In this document: positions 43,501-51,262 of the stretch, in pieces
Numbering within the stretch: the stretch's first letter is position 1
Layout: each line of letters begins with the position of its first letter
NCBI RefSeq assembly: GCF_009754915.1
Contig: NZ_WPIK01000005.1
Location: 186,001 to 250,000, forward strand
DNA from: Mucilaginibacter arboris
Lineage (GTDB): Bacteria > Bacteroidota > Bacteroidia > Sphingobacteriales > Sphingobacteriaceae
Reading direction: 5' to 3'
DNA: 64,000 nt
Program-made: the position numbers and the translations under genes
Notes under the pieces: model-generated
Databases searched by the model: none
What the model saw: the letters and a program-made list of their open reading frames with translations, nothing else
What the model was told of the DNA's origin: nothing

Positions 43501-43846
43501 CCCTCCTTCTTACCGTTGCAAACCCCACTGCAACTACTTCATTAAGCTGTACGGCATCGTTTTCTAATGCAGCATTAATTTCATTTCGGGACCCAACAGA
43601 AATTTCCTGAGGTTTATAACCAACATAACGTATGGTTAAAACAGCATTTGCAGGAACAGATAACTTAAACCTACCATTAACATCCGTTTGAGTACCAACT
43701 GTAGTCCCTTTAACAACCACACTTACTCCAATAAGCGGTTCTTTAGTGCTCTTCTCTGTTATTGTACCTGTAATTTGTCGGCTTTGGCTCCATGCAGAAA
43801 GCCCGGTAACAAGCAAGATTCCCCATAAAAGTAAAATTTTTCTCAT
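40583..43846 (-). CDS. SusC/RagA-family TonB-dependent transporter
   Basis: About 1087-aa outer-membrane transporter. The start is set at MRKILLLWGILLVTGLSAWS (43846), a clean signal peptide, rather than an in-frame ATG 73 codons upstream that would read through the intergenic promoter region. A carboxypeptidase-like regulatory domain (about 22-105, GTITEKSTKEPLIGVSVVVK) precedes the plug domain (about 110-230, DNSPLYIIDGIQ and GARGANGVVIITTKGG); the 22-strand barrel fills the rest, ending YLLGVNLSL. No N-terminal FecR-interacting signalling domain is present, consistent with control by the divergent LacI-type regulator. A 12-mer copy lies inside at 40819-40830 (codons for DASFI). Confidence 0.95.
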   Translation of the reverse strand: MRKILLLWGILLVTGLSAWSQSRQITGTITEKSTKEPLIGVSVVVKGTTVGTQTDVNGRFKLSVPANAVLTIRYVGYKPQEISVGSRNEINAALENDAVQLNEVVAVGFATVRRRDLTGSVSSVTAKDLKDIPLNSAGAALAGRLAGVQVNQSEGSPDAQIQIRVRGGGSITQDNSPLYIIDGIQVENGLSNISPQDIESIDVLKDAASTAIYGARGANGVVIITTKGGHEMKTTVSYNAFVGINKLAKELAVMSPYDFVVYQYERNRFTADSTNFINDYGSTFAGLSTYKNTPAIDWQKLALGRTGFQQTHNLSITGGTKVTQFNFSFTDNQQNGTVLNSDYNRKLISFRFDHTASDHLKVGFNVRYNTQVVDGAGTSNSTISSSGTSNSASSSSYSNLRNSVKYRPFSIPGVDDSAVDPAYLAETNAAGNNYGIINPVVNASAQYRKTLTNVTNFNGYGNYTFNKYLSFRSTLGVDYNNQKQNSFDDAITANARVNGAGQPLAGVISVNTNTLDLSNVLTFSNAAANPKHGDLNLILGNEFYNTHAESLNNQFKLFPTGVAATDALNQLNLGTIVTTYPQVTNITSHLLSFFTRANYNYDKKYLLQATLRADGSSKFDPGHQWGYFPSGSAAWRISDENFMKNIKALSNLKLRLSYGTSGNNRISDYLTQTTFNANALYSLNESTTSIGFSTPYLANPNLKWETTVSKNIGLDFGFLNDRIQVSFDAYRNVTKDLLLLVNIPASSGYTTQYQNVGKTQNQGIEAQVNATIIQKKNFSWSANFNASYNENKVLALASGQNYYLQSSGYGPSGTPEDFIVQVGKPVGSAYGYVNDGFYQVSDFNYNTTTKQYTLKAGVVDPSKVIGVAEPGLVKYKDINGDGVITTADRTVLGNTIPKVTGGLNQQFTFKHFDFSAFVNFQAGSKVLNANKIEFSNGYTSNTNLLAAEANRWRTIDGNGNQVEYISGGYAVGIAPDALAALNANAKTSIPVTGSSAFYSTSNNLEDASFIRINNLTLGYTINPAFLRRIKVSKLRVYATANNVAIITSYSGYDPDVSTRRATGVTPGVDYSAYPRSRTYLLGVNLSL

Positions 43847-44142
43847 ACTGCGTAATAGGTTTGAATAAGAATAAATAAAATATCTGTCTGAAATAATTAG
43901 CTTTGGCTCATCAATAAGCTTACTTAGATCAGGAAAAATATTATTAGGTTTATTGGTCAAGATTACATAGTATTTAGCTAATATCATACAAAAACCTTGT
44001 ATAAATTTATGCAATCGTTCCCGACGTTCTGTTTTGAAAAGGTTTAAAGAAATTGATAGCAACAATTCAAAAACATAATAACATGTTAATATGAATCGTT
44101 TTCCTTAAATTTAACGTTTAACATTATTTGTTATACTATTAA
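43847..44142. promoter_or_regulatory. Divergent regulatory region between susC and the LacI-type gene
   Basis: 296 bases, AT-rich and without genes. A CG-centred AACGTT (44113-44118), in the context TTTAACGTTTAA, is the best candidate LacI-family operator, 25 bases from the regulator ATG. No exact TAnnTTTG box was found in either direction. No dispersed 12-mer copy occurs here. Confidence 0.4.
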
Positions 44143-45198
44143 ATGCACGAATCAATCACCATAAAAGATATTGCAAAGGCACTCGGCTTTTCTACCTCTA
44201 CAGTATCGCGTGCTTTAAGGGACAGCCATGAAATTAGTGCAGAAACAAAAAGGATCGTGTTGGAATATGCCGAAAAAATTAATTATCAGCCTAACCCCAT
44301 TGCTTTAAGTTTAAAAGAAAGAAAAAGCCATTCTATTGGTGTAGTAGTTTGCGAAGTAGCCAACAACTTTTTCAGCCAGGCAATTAGCGGGATCGAATCT
44401 ATTGCTTATAGCCGTGGTTATCATGTTATTTTATCGCAAACCCATGAATCTTTTGAACGGGAAATTGTAAACGTAAACCACCTGGCTTCGCGTTCGGTTG
44501 ATGGTTTGCTGGTTTCTTTATCATCGGGTACCATTAATTTAGACCATTTTAAAAAGCTGCATGATAAAGGTTTGCCTATCGTTTTTTTTGACCGTATCCC
44601 AAAAGAAATCAATACGCATAAAGTGGCTTCTAATAACTTTGAAGGTGCTTTTAAAGCTACAGAACATTTAATTAATTCGGGTTTTAAAACCATTGCGCAT
44701 TTAGCCAATGCAGCACATTTATCCATTTCTACAGAACGCCTTGCCGGTTACAAAGCTGCATTGGAAAAACATCAGCTTACGTTTACAGAAGATTTAATTA
44801 AATATTGTGGCCATGGCGGAATGGTTTTTGAAGAAGTAGAAACAGCTGTAAAAGAGCTGCTTCACTTAAAAAACAAACCCGATGCCGTTTTAATTACCAG
44901 CGACCGCTTAAGCACTTGCTGCCTTACCATTTTAAATCATTTAGGTTTATCTGTTCCGGATGATCTGGCTATTGCAGGTTTTACCAATTCTAACACGGCA
45001 GAATTGTTTAATCCGCCGTTAACCACTATCAGACAGCCGGCATTTAAAATCGGGCAATTAGCTACCGAAAAATTAATTAGCATTATCGAAAGCAAATACC
45101 CGGTTACCGAATTTACTACCCAGCTGCTTGATACAGAATTTTCTATCCGAAGTTCTTCCGTACTTTCCAGGAAACCTGCTTTGCCTGATGTTTTTTAG
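44143..45198 (+). CDS. LacI-family transcriptional regulator of the pectin locus
   Basis: 351 aa. HTH at 1-50 (TIKDIAKALGFSTSTVSRAL then YQPNPIALSLKERKSHSIGV, the hinge), effector domain of periplasmic-binding-protein type (LASRSVDGLLVSLSSGT, PIVFFDRIP, ERLAGYKAALE, DAVLITSDRLS, LTTIRQPAFKIGQLATEKL). Divergent from susC, so it most likely controls the locus. The effector is unknown; galacturonate or rhamnose-type sugars are guesses from context. Convergent with the SPFH gene, with a 12-mer copy (45203-45214) between their stops. Confidence 0.93.
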   Translation: MHESITIKDIAKALGFSTSTVSRALRDSHEISAETKRIVLEYAEKINYQPNPIALSLKERKSHSIGVVVCEVANNFFSQAISGIESIAYSRGYHVILSQTHESFEREIVNVNHLASRSVDGLLVSLSSGTINLDHFKKLHDKGLPIVFFDRIPKEINTHKVASNNFEGAFKATEHLINSGFKTIAHLANAAHLSISTERLAGYKAALEKHQLTFTEDLIKYCGHGGMVFEEVETAVKELLHLKNKPDAVLITSDRLSTCCLTILNHLGLSVPDDLAIAGFTNSNTAELFNPPLTTIRQPAFKIGQLATEKLISIIESKYPVTEFTTQLLDTEFSIRSSSVLSRKPALPDVF

Positions 45199-45213
45199 CC
45201 GGTAAAAGAAGCA

Positions 45214-46122
45214 TCAGTTCTTATCGCCCAAAATAAATGGCACCCCTTTGCTGTTGCCCATAATAATTACTTTAGAATTTGGCGATAAGGCAATTGCTTT
45301 TTGCGCTTGTATGGATTCGTACTGCAACTGCTTGTCGGTTAAATTGGTTGAAATGATGCGCTGATAATCTGCAATTCCTTGCGCCTGGATTCTTTTTTGT
45401 TCTGCTTCCTGCCGCTCTTTCTGCAATACAAACTGCATTTTTTGTGCGTCCTGCTCGGCATTGATCTTGGATTCGATGGTTGCCCTAACAGATTGCGGCA
45501 AGGTAATATTCCGTATCAGAAGTTGCTGCAGTTCCATACCGCGTTTGGCAAAGCTTTCACTGATGGTACGGTAAATTTTATCCTGAAATTCCTGTCGTAT
45601 GGTAGAGTAAAGCGCTACTGCATCATAATAAACTGCGTTATCCCGAATAGCTGTCCGTGCCACCGGACGTACAATTTTATCTAAATATTCGGGGCCGATA
45701 TTTTGCAGGATAAAAGGGGTTTGGTCTGCTTTTACCCTAAAAAGTACTGATAAATCTATGGTTACTTCCAACCCGTCAGCAGATAAAATACGGATAGCAT
45801 CATCTCCTTCTTTCTGCCCTTCGGAAGTAACACCGCTCATGGTGTAATTCTGGGTTTTTACATCAAATGTTGTTACCTCAACCAACGGATTAATTAAATG
45901 CAGGCCACTTGGCAGTACATCACTTTCTACCTTTCCAAACAACGTTTTAACGCCAACCTTCCCTGGCTCAATCACTTTAAACATAGAAAAACTTATGCCT
46001 AAAAGAAGCATGGCAATGCCAGCTATGAAGATAACCGGAATGTAAGCAGGGTTAACAGAAGGTGTGCGTTTTAGCCAACTGCTAATAACCAGCAGCAGAA
46101 CACCCAGAATAATTAACAGCAT
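45214..46122 (-). CDS. Prohibitin-type SPFH membrane protein
   Basis: About 302 aa. Starts MLLIILGVLLLVISSWLKRT; two hydrophobic segments near 3-17 and 30-50, then an SPFH/band-7 domain (EPGKVGVKTLFGKVESDVLP, PLVEVTTFDVKTQNYTMSG, LSADGLEVTIDLSVLFRVK, YLDKIVRPVARTAIRDNAVY) and a helical coiled-coil tail (MQFVLQKERQEAEQKRIQAQ). Such proteins form membrane ring assemblies that regulate proteases or lipid domains. Start 46122 avoids overlap with the next gene. Contains a 12-mer copy at 46000-46011 (codons for MLLLG). Confidence 0.9.
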   Translation of the reverse strand: MLLIILGVLLLVISSWLKRTPSVNPAYIPVIFIAGIAMLLLGISFSMFKVIEPGKVGVKTLFGKVESDVLPSGLHLINPLVEVTTFDVKTQNYTMSGVTSEGQKEGDDAIRILSADGLEVTIDLSVLFRVKADQTPFILQNIGPEYLDKIVRPVARTAIRDNAVYYDAVALYSTIRQEFQDKIYRTISESFAKRGMELQQLLIRNITLPQSVRATIESKINAEQDAQKMQFVLQKERQEAEQKRIQAQGIADYQRIISTNLTDKQLQYESIQAQKAIALSPNSKVIIMGNSKGVPFILGDKN

Positions 46123-46132
46123 GTATTTTAAT

Positions 46133-46327
46133 TTAAGGAGATTGCTTTTTTTGAAGGGCGCGTACTTCTTTTGCAAGCCGTATTTTTAAAACAACGGTGA
46201 TGATAATGATAAAAACACCTGCTGCCAGCCAATCGTAACGATGGTGGTTAAAGCTCCAGTAAATCAGGACCGCACATAAAATAATGCCCAGGTTGTAGAG
46301 AATATTTAGAAAAAGTTTTGCGCCCAT
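46133..46327 (-). CDS. Small two-helix membrane protein
   Basis: About 64 aa, MGAKLFLNILYNLGIILCAV then WLAAGVFIIIITVVLKIRLA: two TM helices with a basic C-terminus (KEVRALQKKQSP). Short proteins of this form are common next to rhodanese genes in Sphingobacteriaceae (possibly the DUF6358 family, not verified). The chosen start MGAKL avoids overlap with the rhodanese stop one base away. Function unknown; tight packing with neighbours implies an operon. Confidence 0.6.
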   Translation of the reverse strand: MGAKLFLNILYNLGIILCAVLIYWSFNHHRYDWLAAGVFIIIITVVLKIRLAKEVRALQKKQSP

Positions 46328-46328
46328 T

Positions 46329-46643
46329 TTAGTAAACCGGCATTTCAGGGTCAATTTCTTCTGCCCAGGCCAGCATGCCGCCTTTTAAGTTATATAAATT
46401 GGTAAAGCCCTGCCCTTCTAACTGCATAATTGCTGCTGCGCTGCGTTTTCCGCTCCTGCATTGTACAATTACAGGTTTATTTTTATCGATTTTGCCGGAT
46501 TCGATCATGATCCCGCTTAACGGTATCAGTTCGCCGCCCAGGTTAGACATTTCATACTCAAAATCTTCACGCACATCTATCAGTTGAAAATCTTCGCCTG
46601 CATCCATTTTTTCTTTTAATTCCTGTACGGTTATTTCTTTCAT
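46329..46643 (-). CDS. Rhodanese-like sulfurtransferase
   Basis: 104 aa single rhodanese domain. Start MKEITVQELKEKMDAGEDFQ (46643). The active-site loop is VIVQCRSGKRSAAAI with the catalytic Cys; LIDVREDFEYEMSNLGGELI and YNLKGGMLAWAEEIDP complete the fold. The CRSGKR loop is the form seen in PspE/GlpE-like single-domain rhodaneses. Cytoplasmic sulfur transfer is the family role; no specific partner is visible. An in-frame ATG at 46742 would add a non-homologous 33 residues. Confidence 0.88.
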   Translation of the reverse strand: MKEITVQELKEKMDAGEDFQLIDVREDFEYEMSNLGGELIPLSGIMIESGKIDKNKPVIVQCRSGKRSAAAIMQLEGQGFTNLYNLKGGMLAWAEEIDPEMPVY

Positions 46644-46824
46644 ATTTATAAAATTATACTTCAAAGTTAATGGTTTAATTGATTTAAAAGCAGCTTTTAA
46701 TAGCTTGAAATAATTTATGCCTGCAAATCTCCGTTCTGCCATAAATACTGTTTTTACAAGGTAAAAAAAGCGGTGCAGATACTGCCATTAGCTTAAACAT
46801 GAGCTAAGTAGAGCATTTGTTATG

Positions 46825-46832
46825 TACTTTTG
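46825..46832 (+). promoter_or_regulatory. -7 promoter box for the DUF4407 gene
   Basis: TACTTTTG (TAnnTTTG), four bases before the ATG at 46837, implying a very short leader. Confidence 0.4.
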
Positions 46833-46836
46833 AAAA

Positions 46837-47958
46837 ATGAAACAAATAAACCGTTTTTTTTGGTTCTGTTCCGGCGTGCATGTGGATACGTTAAAAAAGT
46901 ATCCGATTGAACTGAATAAATATGTAGGTATTGGGGCAACTATATTTTTTACTGCATTATTCGCTGCTTTGTCTGGCGGTTACGCCATGTATTTTGTGTT
47001 TAGCGGAAATCCCGGCGCTCCGTTTTTTGCCATGCTGTTTGGGCTGATCTGGGGAACGGCTATTTTCAACATGGACCGTTATATTGTTGGCAGTATCAAC
47101 AAAAGAGGGTCTATTAATTCCCAAATCTTACAAGCAACGCCACGGATTTTATTGGCTATTATGATTGGTATTGTCATTTCCCGTCCGCTGGAATTGAAAA
47201 TTTTCGACAAGGAGATCCGCAATAAATTAAAAACATCTTATTTAAAAGGCCAGCGTTCTAAAATTGATACCATGAACATTACTTTTAATAAAAAGTATGG
47301 CATGGATTTAGCCAAAGCTGCAGATATCAAAGCGGAAAGGGATTCGCTCGAAAAAGATATTAACCGTTCCCGCTACCAGTTAAACCAGGAGATTTTTGGA
47401 GATAAAACCAACCAAACTTCGGGTAAAACCGGCTTTGGTACTTATGCTAAGCAAAAAGATGCTGTACTGAAAGAAAAAGAAGACCGGCTGAAAACAGTAC
47501 GCGAAGACCAGATCAAAATGGACCAATACATTGCTAACCGAAAAGATGTGGAAGGCGTAACGGATACTAAATTATTTAACGACCGGCAGTTAGACAGCTT
47601 ATCCAACGTTGCCGGTTTTGCTGATCGGAACTGGGCGCTCGGCCAGTTATCCTACAATCAAAATGGTACGCGTGACCTGGATACTTATCTCGCGCAATCG
47701 TTCATCAGTTATTTATTTATTTTGTTTGAATGCTTGCCGGTTTTGGTTAAGCTGATGTCGCCAAAAGGCCCGTACGATGTTGCCTTGGGTAAAACCGAAG
47801 AAGCCAATATTCATTTTGCAGAAAAGGATATGGAACAAGATATTACGGTTACTGATGCTGTGCAGGACCATCGCATTAACACCAATATTAACCTTACCAA
47901 AAATAATATTAGTAAACGTGCAGAACGCAAACTTATGCGGGAAGATTTGAAAACGTAA
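46837..47958 (+). CDS. DUF4407 membrane protein
   Basis: 373 aa. Four hydrophobic segments: about 28-58, 65-80, 100-120 and 290-310 (SYLFILFECLPVLVKLMSP). Between the third and fourth is a long charged, probably coiled-coil loop (about 130-270). FFWFCSGVHVDTL and FGLIWGTAIFNMDRYIVGSI are the DUF4407 signatures. Function unknown. The stop codon TAA (47956-47958) shares its last A with a dispersed 12-mer (47958-47969). Confidence 0.85.
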   Translation: MKQINRFFWFCSGVHVDTLKKYPIELNKYVGIGATIFFTALFAALSGGYAMYFVFSGNPGAPFFAMLFGLIWGTAIFNMDRYIVGSINKRGSINSQILQATPRILLAIMIGIVISRPLELKIFDKEIRNKLKTSYLKGQRSKIDTMNITFNKKYGMDLAKAADIKAERDSLEKDINRSRYQLNQEIFGDKTNQTSGKTGFGTYAKQKDAVLKEKEDRLKTVREDQIKMDQYIANRKDVEGVTDTKLFNDRQLDSLSNVAGFADRNWALGQLSYNQNGTRDLDTYLAQSFISYLFILFECLPVLVKLMSPKGPYDVALGKTEEANIHFAEKDMEQDITVTDAVQDHRINTNINLTKNNISKRAERKLMREDLKT

Positions 47959-48039
47959 TGCTTCTTTTACCGCACATTTTATTGTAAGCAATCATTTTCA
48001 TCAGCCCTCATTTTCGTTACTATTATTCATTCAACATCT

Positions 48040-49338
48040 ATGAAATTAAAACTTTTTCTGCTGCTGTTAATTGGCCTAAACTGCACAGTATTCGCACAAA
48101 AACCAGAACAGTTAATCAGCAAAAATGATGTAGAAAGAATAATTAAAACGCTTTCTGCGGATGATATGCAAGGCCGTGCCACCTTTACGCCAGGTATAGA
48201 AAAAGCAGCGCGTTTTATTGAAAACGAATACAAGAACATTGAGCTGCTGCCGTTAAGCGGAAATACAGATTACCGGCAAAACTTCAGCATGTTCCGCGTT
48301 ACACCTGCCGTAACTTTGGTTTCTGTTAACAATACCATTCTTCCAGCAGAAAATGTGATGGCAATTAGCGGTGCAGCTTCTTTTAACTGGGGCAATGATC
48401 CTGACGTTGAAATTGTAAAAATTGGTGCTGAAAAGAATTTTATAAACGAGTATAGAACGTTAATCAGCAGTAATAAAAAAACACTTGTGCTGGTTGATCC
48501 GCATTTTGAAGCTTTATTTAAACGTTTGGCAGCACGAAACCAACGCGGCAGTATCAGCAAAGAAGCCAACCCAAACCAGCAACTTGTTTTTGTTTTAGGT
48601 GATTTTAGCGAGGTGAAAGCTTACGCCGTAAAATATACCGGCAAAGTAGAAAAACTGCCGCTTTTTAATATTGCGGGCATGATTCCGGGAAAATCTAAAA
48701 AAGAAGAATACGTGGTTTTTTCGGGCCATTACGATCATTTAGGGATTATTAAGCCAGTTGAAGGCGATTCAATTGCAAACGGCGCCGATGATGATGCTTC
48801 CGGAACAACAGCCGTAATTGAGCTTGCTAAATATTATAAAAAGCTAAATAATAATGAACGTACCTTAATTTTTGTTGCTTTTACGGCAGAAGAAATAGGC
48901 GAATTTGGCTCGGCATATTTTGCTACACAGATCGATCCGGAGAAAACGATCGCGATGTTTAATATTGAAATGATTGGCAAAACTTCTAAGTTCGGGCCTA
49001 ATACTGCTTTTATCACCGGTTTTGAACGGTCTGATTTCGGAACGATCCTCCAAAAAAACCTGGAAGGAACAAGCTTTAAATTTTATCCTGACCCTTATCC
49101 GCAGCAAAACTTATTTTACCGCAGTGATAATGCTTCCTTAGCTAAAGTTGGTGTTCCGGCACATACCATTTCTACCGATCAGATCGATACCGATAAATTG
49201 TACCATACGGTAAAAGATGAATTGAGCTCTTTGGATGTGAACAATATTACAGCTACCATTCGTGCTATTGAATTAAGTTCGAGAAGTATTGTGAGTGGGA
49301 AAGATACGCCTAAACGGATCCCGAAACTGGAAGAGTAA
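48040..49338 (+). CDS. M28-family zinc aminopeptidase
   Basis: 432-aa exported peptidase. Signal peptide MKLKLFLLLLIGLNCTVFAQ; a PA-like insert at about 100-190; the M28 catalytic domain with FSGHYDHLGII (zinc His), ANGADDDASGTTAVIELA (bridging Asp), VAFTAEEIGEFGS (Glu base and zinc Glu) and MIGKTSKFGPNTA; the last zinc His is in VPAHTISTDQIDTDKLYHT. Likely periplasmic or surface peptide degradation. Starts 81 bases after the DUF4407 stop. Confidence 0.93.
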   Translation: MKLKLFLLLLIGLNCTVFAQKPEQLISKNDVERIIKTLSADDMQGRATFTPGIEKAARFIENEYKNIELLPLSGNTDYRQNFSMFRVTPAVTLVSVNNTILPAENVMAISGAASFNWGNDPDVEIVKIGAEKNFINEYRTLISSNKKTLVLVDPHFEALFKRLAARNQRGSISKEANPNQQLVFVLGDFSEVKAYAVKYTGKVEKLPLFNIAGMIPGKSKKEEYVVFSGHYDHLGIIKPVEGDSIANGADDDASGTTAVIELAKYYKKLNNNERTLIFVAFTAEEIGEFGSAYFATQIDPEKTIAMFNIEMIGKTSKFGPNTAFITGFERSDFGTILQKNLEGTSFKFYPDPYPQQNLFYRSDNASLAKVGVPAHTISTDQIDTDKLYHTVKDELSSLDVNNITATIRAIELSSRSIVSGKDTPKRIPKLEE

Positions 49339-49405
49339 TGCATTTTATTCGTTCTTTTCTTTTAAGCAGATGTTAAAGGTTAATTTGTATTAAGTATATT
49401 TATAC

Positions 49406-49603
49406 ATGGAAAGAAAAATGGCGATGGTAGTTACCTTTGTTAAAATGGAAGAGCAAGATCAACTGGATGTACAATTTTGGCAATCGAAACCTGCATCAGA
49501 AAGACTTGCAGAAGTTACCCGATTAAGAATTAATTACTATACCTGGCTAAATGGTTCTTATCCGAAAAAAATCGCAAAAGTGGTTGCCAAAAGAACTTTA
49601 TGA
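49406..49603 (+). CDS. Small partner protein of a nucleotidyltransferase
   Basis: 65-aa, MERKMAMVVTFVKMEEQDQL; the middle reads FWQSKPASERLAEVTRLRIN, the ending KVVAKRTL is basic. Its stop overlaps the start of the nucleotidyltransferase gene by four bases (ATGA), so the two are coupled. This short W-x(n)-R-x-x-E-x(n)-R type recurs in front of such nucleotidyltransferases, so a two-component toxin-antitoxin-like module is plausible but not shown. Two in-frame ATGs (49418, 49424) are alternative starts. Confidence 0.65.
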   Translation: MERKMAMVVTFVKMEEQDQLDVQFWQSKPASERLAEVTRLRINYYTWLNGSYPKKIAKVVAKRTL

Positions 49604-50052
49604 TTTTTGAAAAAGATTTTATTGATTTTATTGAATTGCTAAATACCCATCAGGTTGAGTATATAATAGTTGGGGCCCATGCTTTAGCTTTTCATGGACG
49701 ACCAAGACATACAGGTGATTTAGACATTTGGATTAAACCAAGCGCGGAAAATGCAGCTAAGATGGTAAAAGTTTTAGAAGATTTTGGATTTGGCTCTTTA
49801 GGCCTTACAAAAGAGGATTTTATAAAAGAAAATAATATTACTCAGTTAGGCTATCCACCTTTAAGGATTGATATTTTAAATTCAATATCAGGAGTTGATT
49901 TTGAAGAGGCTTATAAAGGCAAGATAGATGCAGAAGTAGATAATCTACAAATTTCCTATATCAACATAAATCATTTTATAACAAATAAACAGGCATCAGG
50001 CCGTGCAAAAGATTTAGGAGATATTGAAGCACTTAGAAGAAAAACTAAATAA
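49600..50052 (+). CDS. Nucleotidyltransferase-fold protein (AbiEii/MNT-like)
   Basis: 150 aa. YIIVGAHALAFHGRPRHTGDLDIWI is represented by YIIVGAHALAFHGR and HTGDLDIWIKP: the G-S/A...D-x-D motif of minimal nucleotidyltransferases (DUF6036-like). The family includes toxins or antitoxins that modify tRNA or proteins, and orphan AbiEii toxins. The remaining part (LEDFGFGSLGLTKEDFI, YPPLRIDILNSISGVDFEEA) fits the family. Converges with the GNAT gene, eight bases apart. Confidence 0.8.
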   Translation: MIFEKDFIDFIELLNTHQVEYIIVGAHALAFHGRPRHTGDLDIWIKPSAENAAKMVKVLEDFGFGSLGLTKEDFIKENNITQLGYPPLRIDILNSISGVDFEEAYKGKIDAEVDNLQISYININHFITNKQASGRAKDLGDIEALRRKTK

Positions 50053-50060
50053 GGAAGAAC

Positions 50061-50555
50061 TTACAACTCCTTCTGCATCACAAAATCCGTTAGCAAGTAT
50101 TTACCCAAGGGCCGGTCTACTTCTTTTACCACCTTAAAATTCATCTTTTCATAAAAATTTCTGGCTTTGTTTTCGCGGTGAACATAAAGTTGTAAAATGC
50201 TTTTTCCGGCTATACGGGCCTGCGTTACTACAAATTCAAGCAATTCTTTTCCATAACCTTTTCCCTGTGCTTGTGGCAAACAGTAAATCTTTTCTAAAAT
50301 CATGATCTCCTGATTTTCCTGATTTGCAGCAAAGGCGGCAAAAGCTACCGGTAATTCATTCTCCAATAAAAGCAGGAAACTTTGCCCGCCGCTACTGATT
50401 TGCTTTCGAAGCTTTTCTTTCGCATAAAACAAATCCAGCATAAATCGAATCTGTTCTTTCTCAAGAATAGTTGTATAAGTAGGCCACCAAATTTTTTCTG
50501 CCAATAAATGTATTGCTGTTACATCTGCAAGCGTAGCATGTCTGATTTTAACCAT
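50061..50555 (-). CDS. GNAT-family N-acetyltransferase
   Basis: 164 aa. Starts MVKIRHATLADVTAIHLLAE, a typical GNAT strand/helix; the acetyl-CoA loop is IYCLPQAQGKGYGKELLEF (QxxGxG/A), and LYVHRENKARNFYEKMNFK is the C-terminal signature. Substrate unknown. Nine bases downstream of the ABC ATPase, same strand, perhaps co-transcribed. Confidence 0.9.
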   Translation of the reverse strand: MVKIRHATLADVTAIHLLAEKIWWPTYTTILEKEQIRFMLDLFYAKEKLRKQISSGGQSFLLLLENELPVAFAAFAANQENQEIMILEKIYCLPQAQGKGYGKELLEFVVTQARIAGKSILQLYVHRENKARNFYEKMNFKVVKEVDRPLGKYLLTDFVMQKEL

Positions 50556-50564
50556 GCATCAAAA

Positions 50565-51260
50565 TTAAACAGAAAAGTAGCTTTCCAGTTCTTCCAAAGT
50601 GTTGGAATTGGTTTGAATATCCTGGATAATTTTCCCTTTTTCCATTAACAAAATACGCTGGCAAACATCGGTAATGTGGTTTAAATCATGACTGGAAACA
50701 ATTGTAGTCATGCTGTTTTTAAGAGATAAATCTTTGAGCAGGTTTTTTAAACGGATTTGTGTTGTAGGATCGATGTTGGCAAAAGGTTCGTCCAGCATTA
50801 AAATTTGCGGGTTTTGAAGAAGACAAGCCGCAACGCCAACTTTGCACTGGTTTCCTTTGGAAAGATCACGGATGTATTTTCCTTTCTGCAGGATTTCCCC
50901 ATTAAAAAAATCAGTTAACCCGTTAAGTTTTTCATCAACAGAAACCTTGTTTTCGTTATGCAAACTGCCAATAAAATAGAAATATTCTTCCGGCGTAAGG
51001 TAATCAATCAAGAAGCCTTCATCTAAATAAGAAGCGGTGTAATCTTTCCATTGCTCATCGTGCATTACATTTTTTCCGTTGGATAAAACCTCGCCGCTTT
51101 CCGGCCGGATCAGATCGAGGACCATGCGAAATAAAGTTGTTTTTCCGGCGCCGTTATTTCCAACCAGGCCAACACTTTCGCCTTTTCGGATAGTTAAATG
51201 CGGAATATCTACAACCGTTACCCCGGCATAAGATTTTGTTAAGTTTTTAATTTCGATCAT
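50565..51260 (-). CDS. ABC transporter ATP-binding protein
   Basis: 231 aa. Walker A GNNGAGKTT near 36-44, signature LSKGNQCKVGVAACL near 134, Walker B ILMLDEPFANIDP near 152-164, switch His in IVSSHDLNH. Two bases downstream of the DUF5687 membrane gene, with which it forms an exporter. A TAAAAACAGCAT copy lies in the gene (50710-50721). Confidence 0.95.
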   Translation of the reverse strand: MIEIKNLTKSYAGVTVVDIPHLTIRKGESVGLVGNNGAGKTTLFRMVLDLIRPESGEVLSNGKNVMHDEQWKDYTASYLDEGFLIDYLTPEEYFYFIGSLHNENKVSVDEKLNGLTDFFNGEILQKGKYIRDLSKGNQCKVGVAACLLQNPQILMLDEPFANIDPTTQIRLKNLLKDLSLKNSMTTIVSSHDLNHITDVCQRILLMEKGKIIQDIQTNSNTLEELESYFSV

Positions 51261-51262
51261 GG

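Noticed and set aside
43847-44065. Longer start for SusC
   Set aside because: It would put 73 residues before an obvious signal peptide and consume the divergent promoter region.
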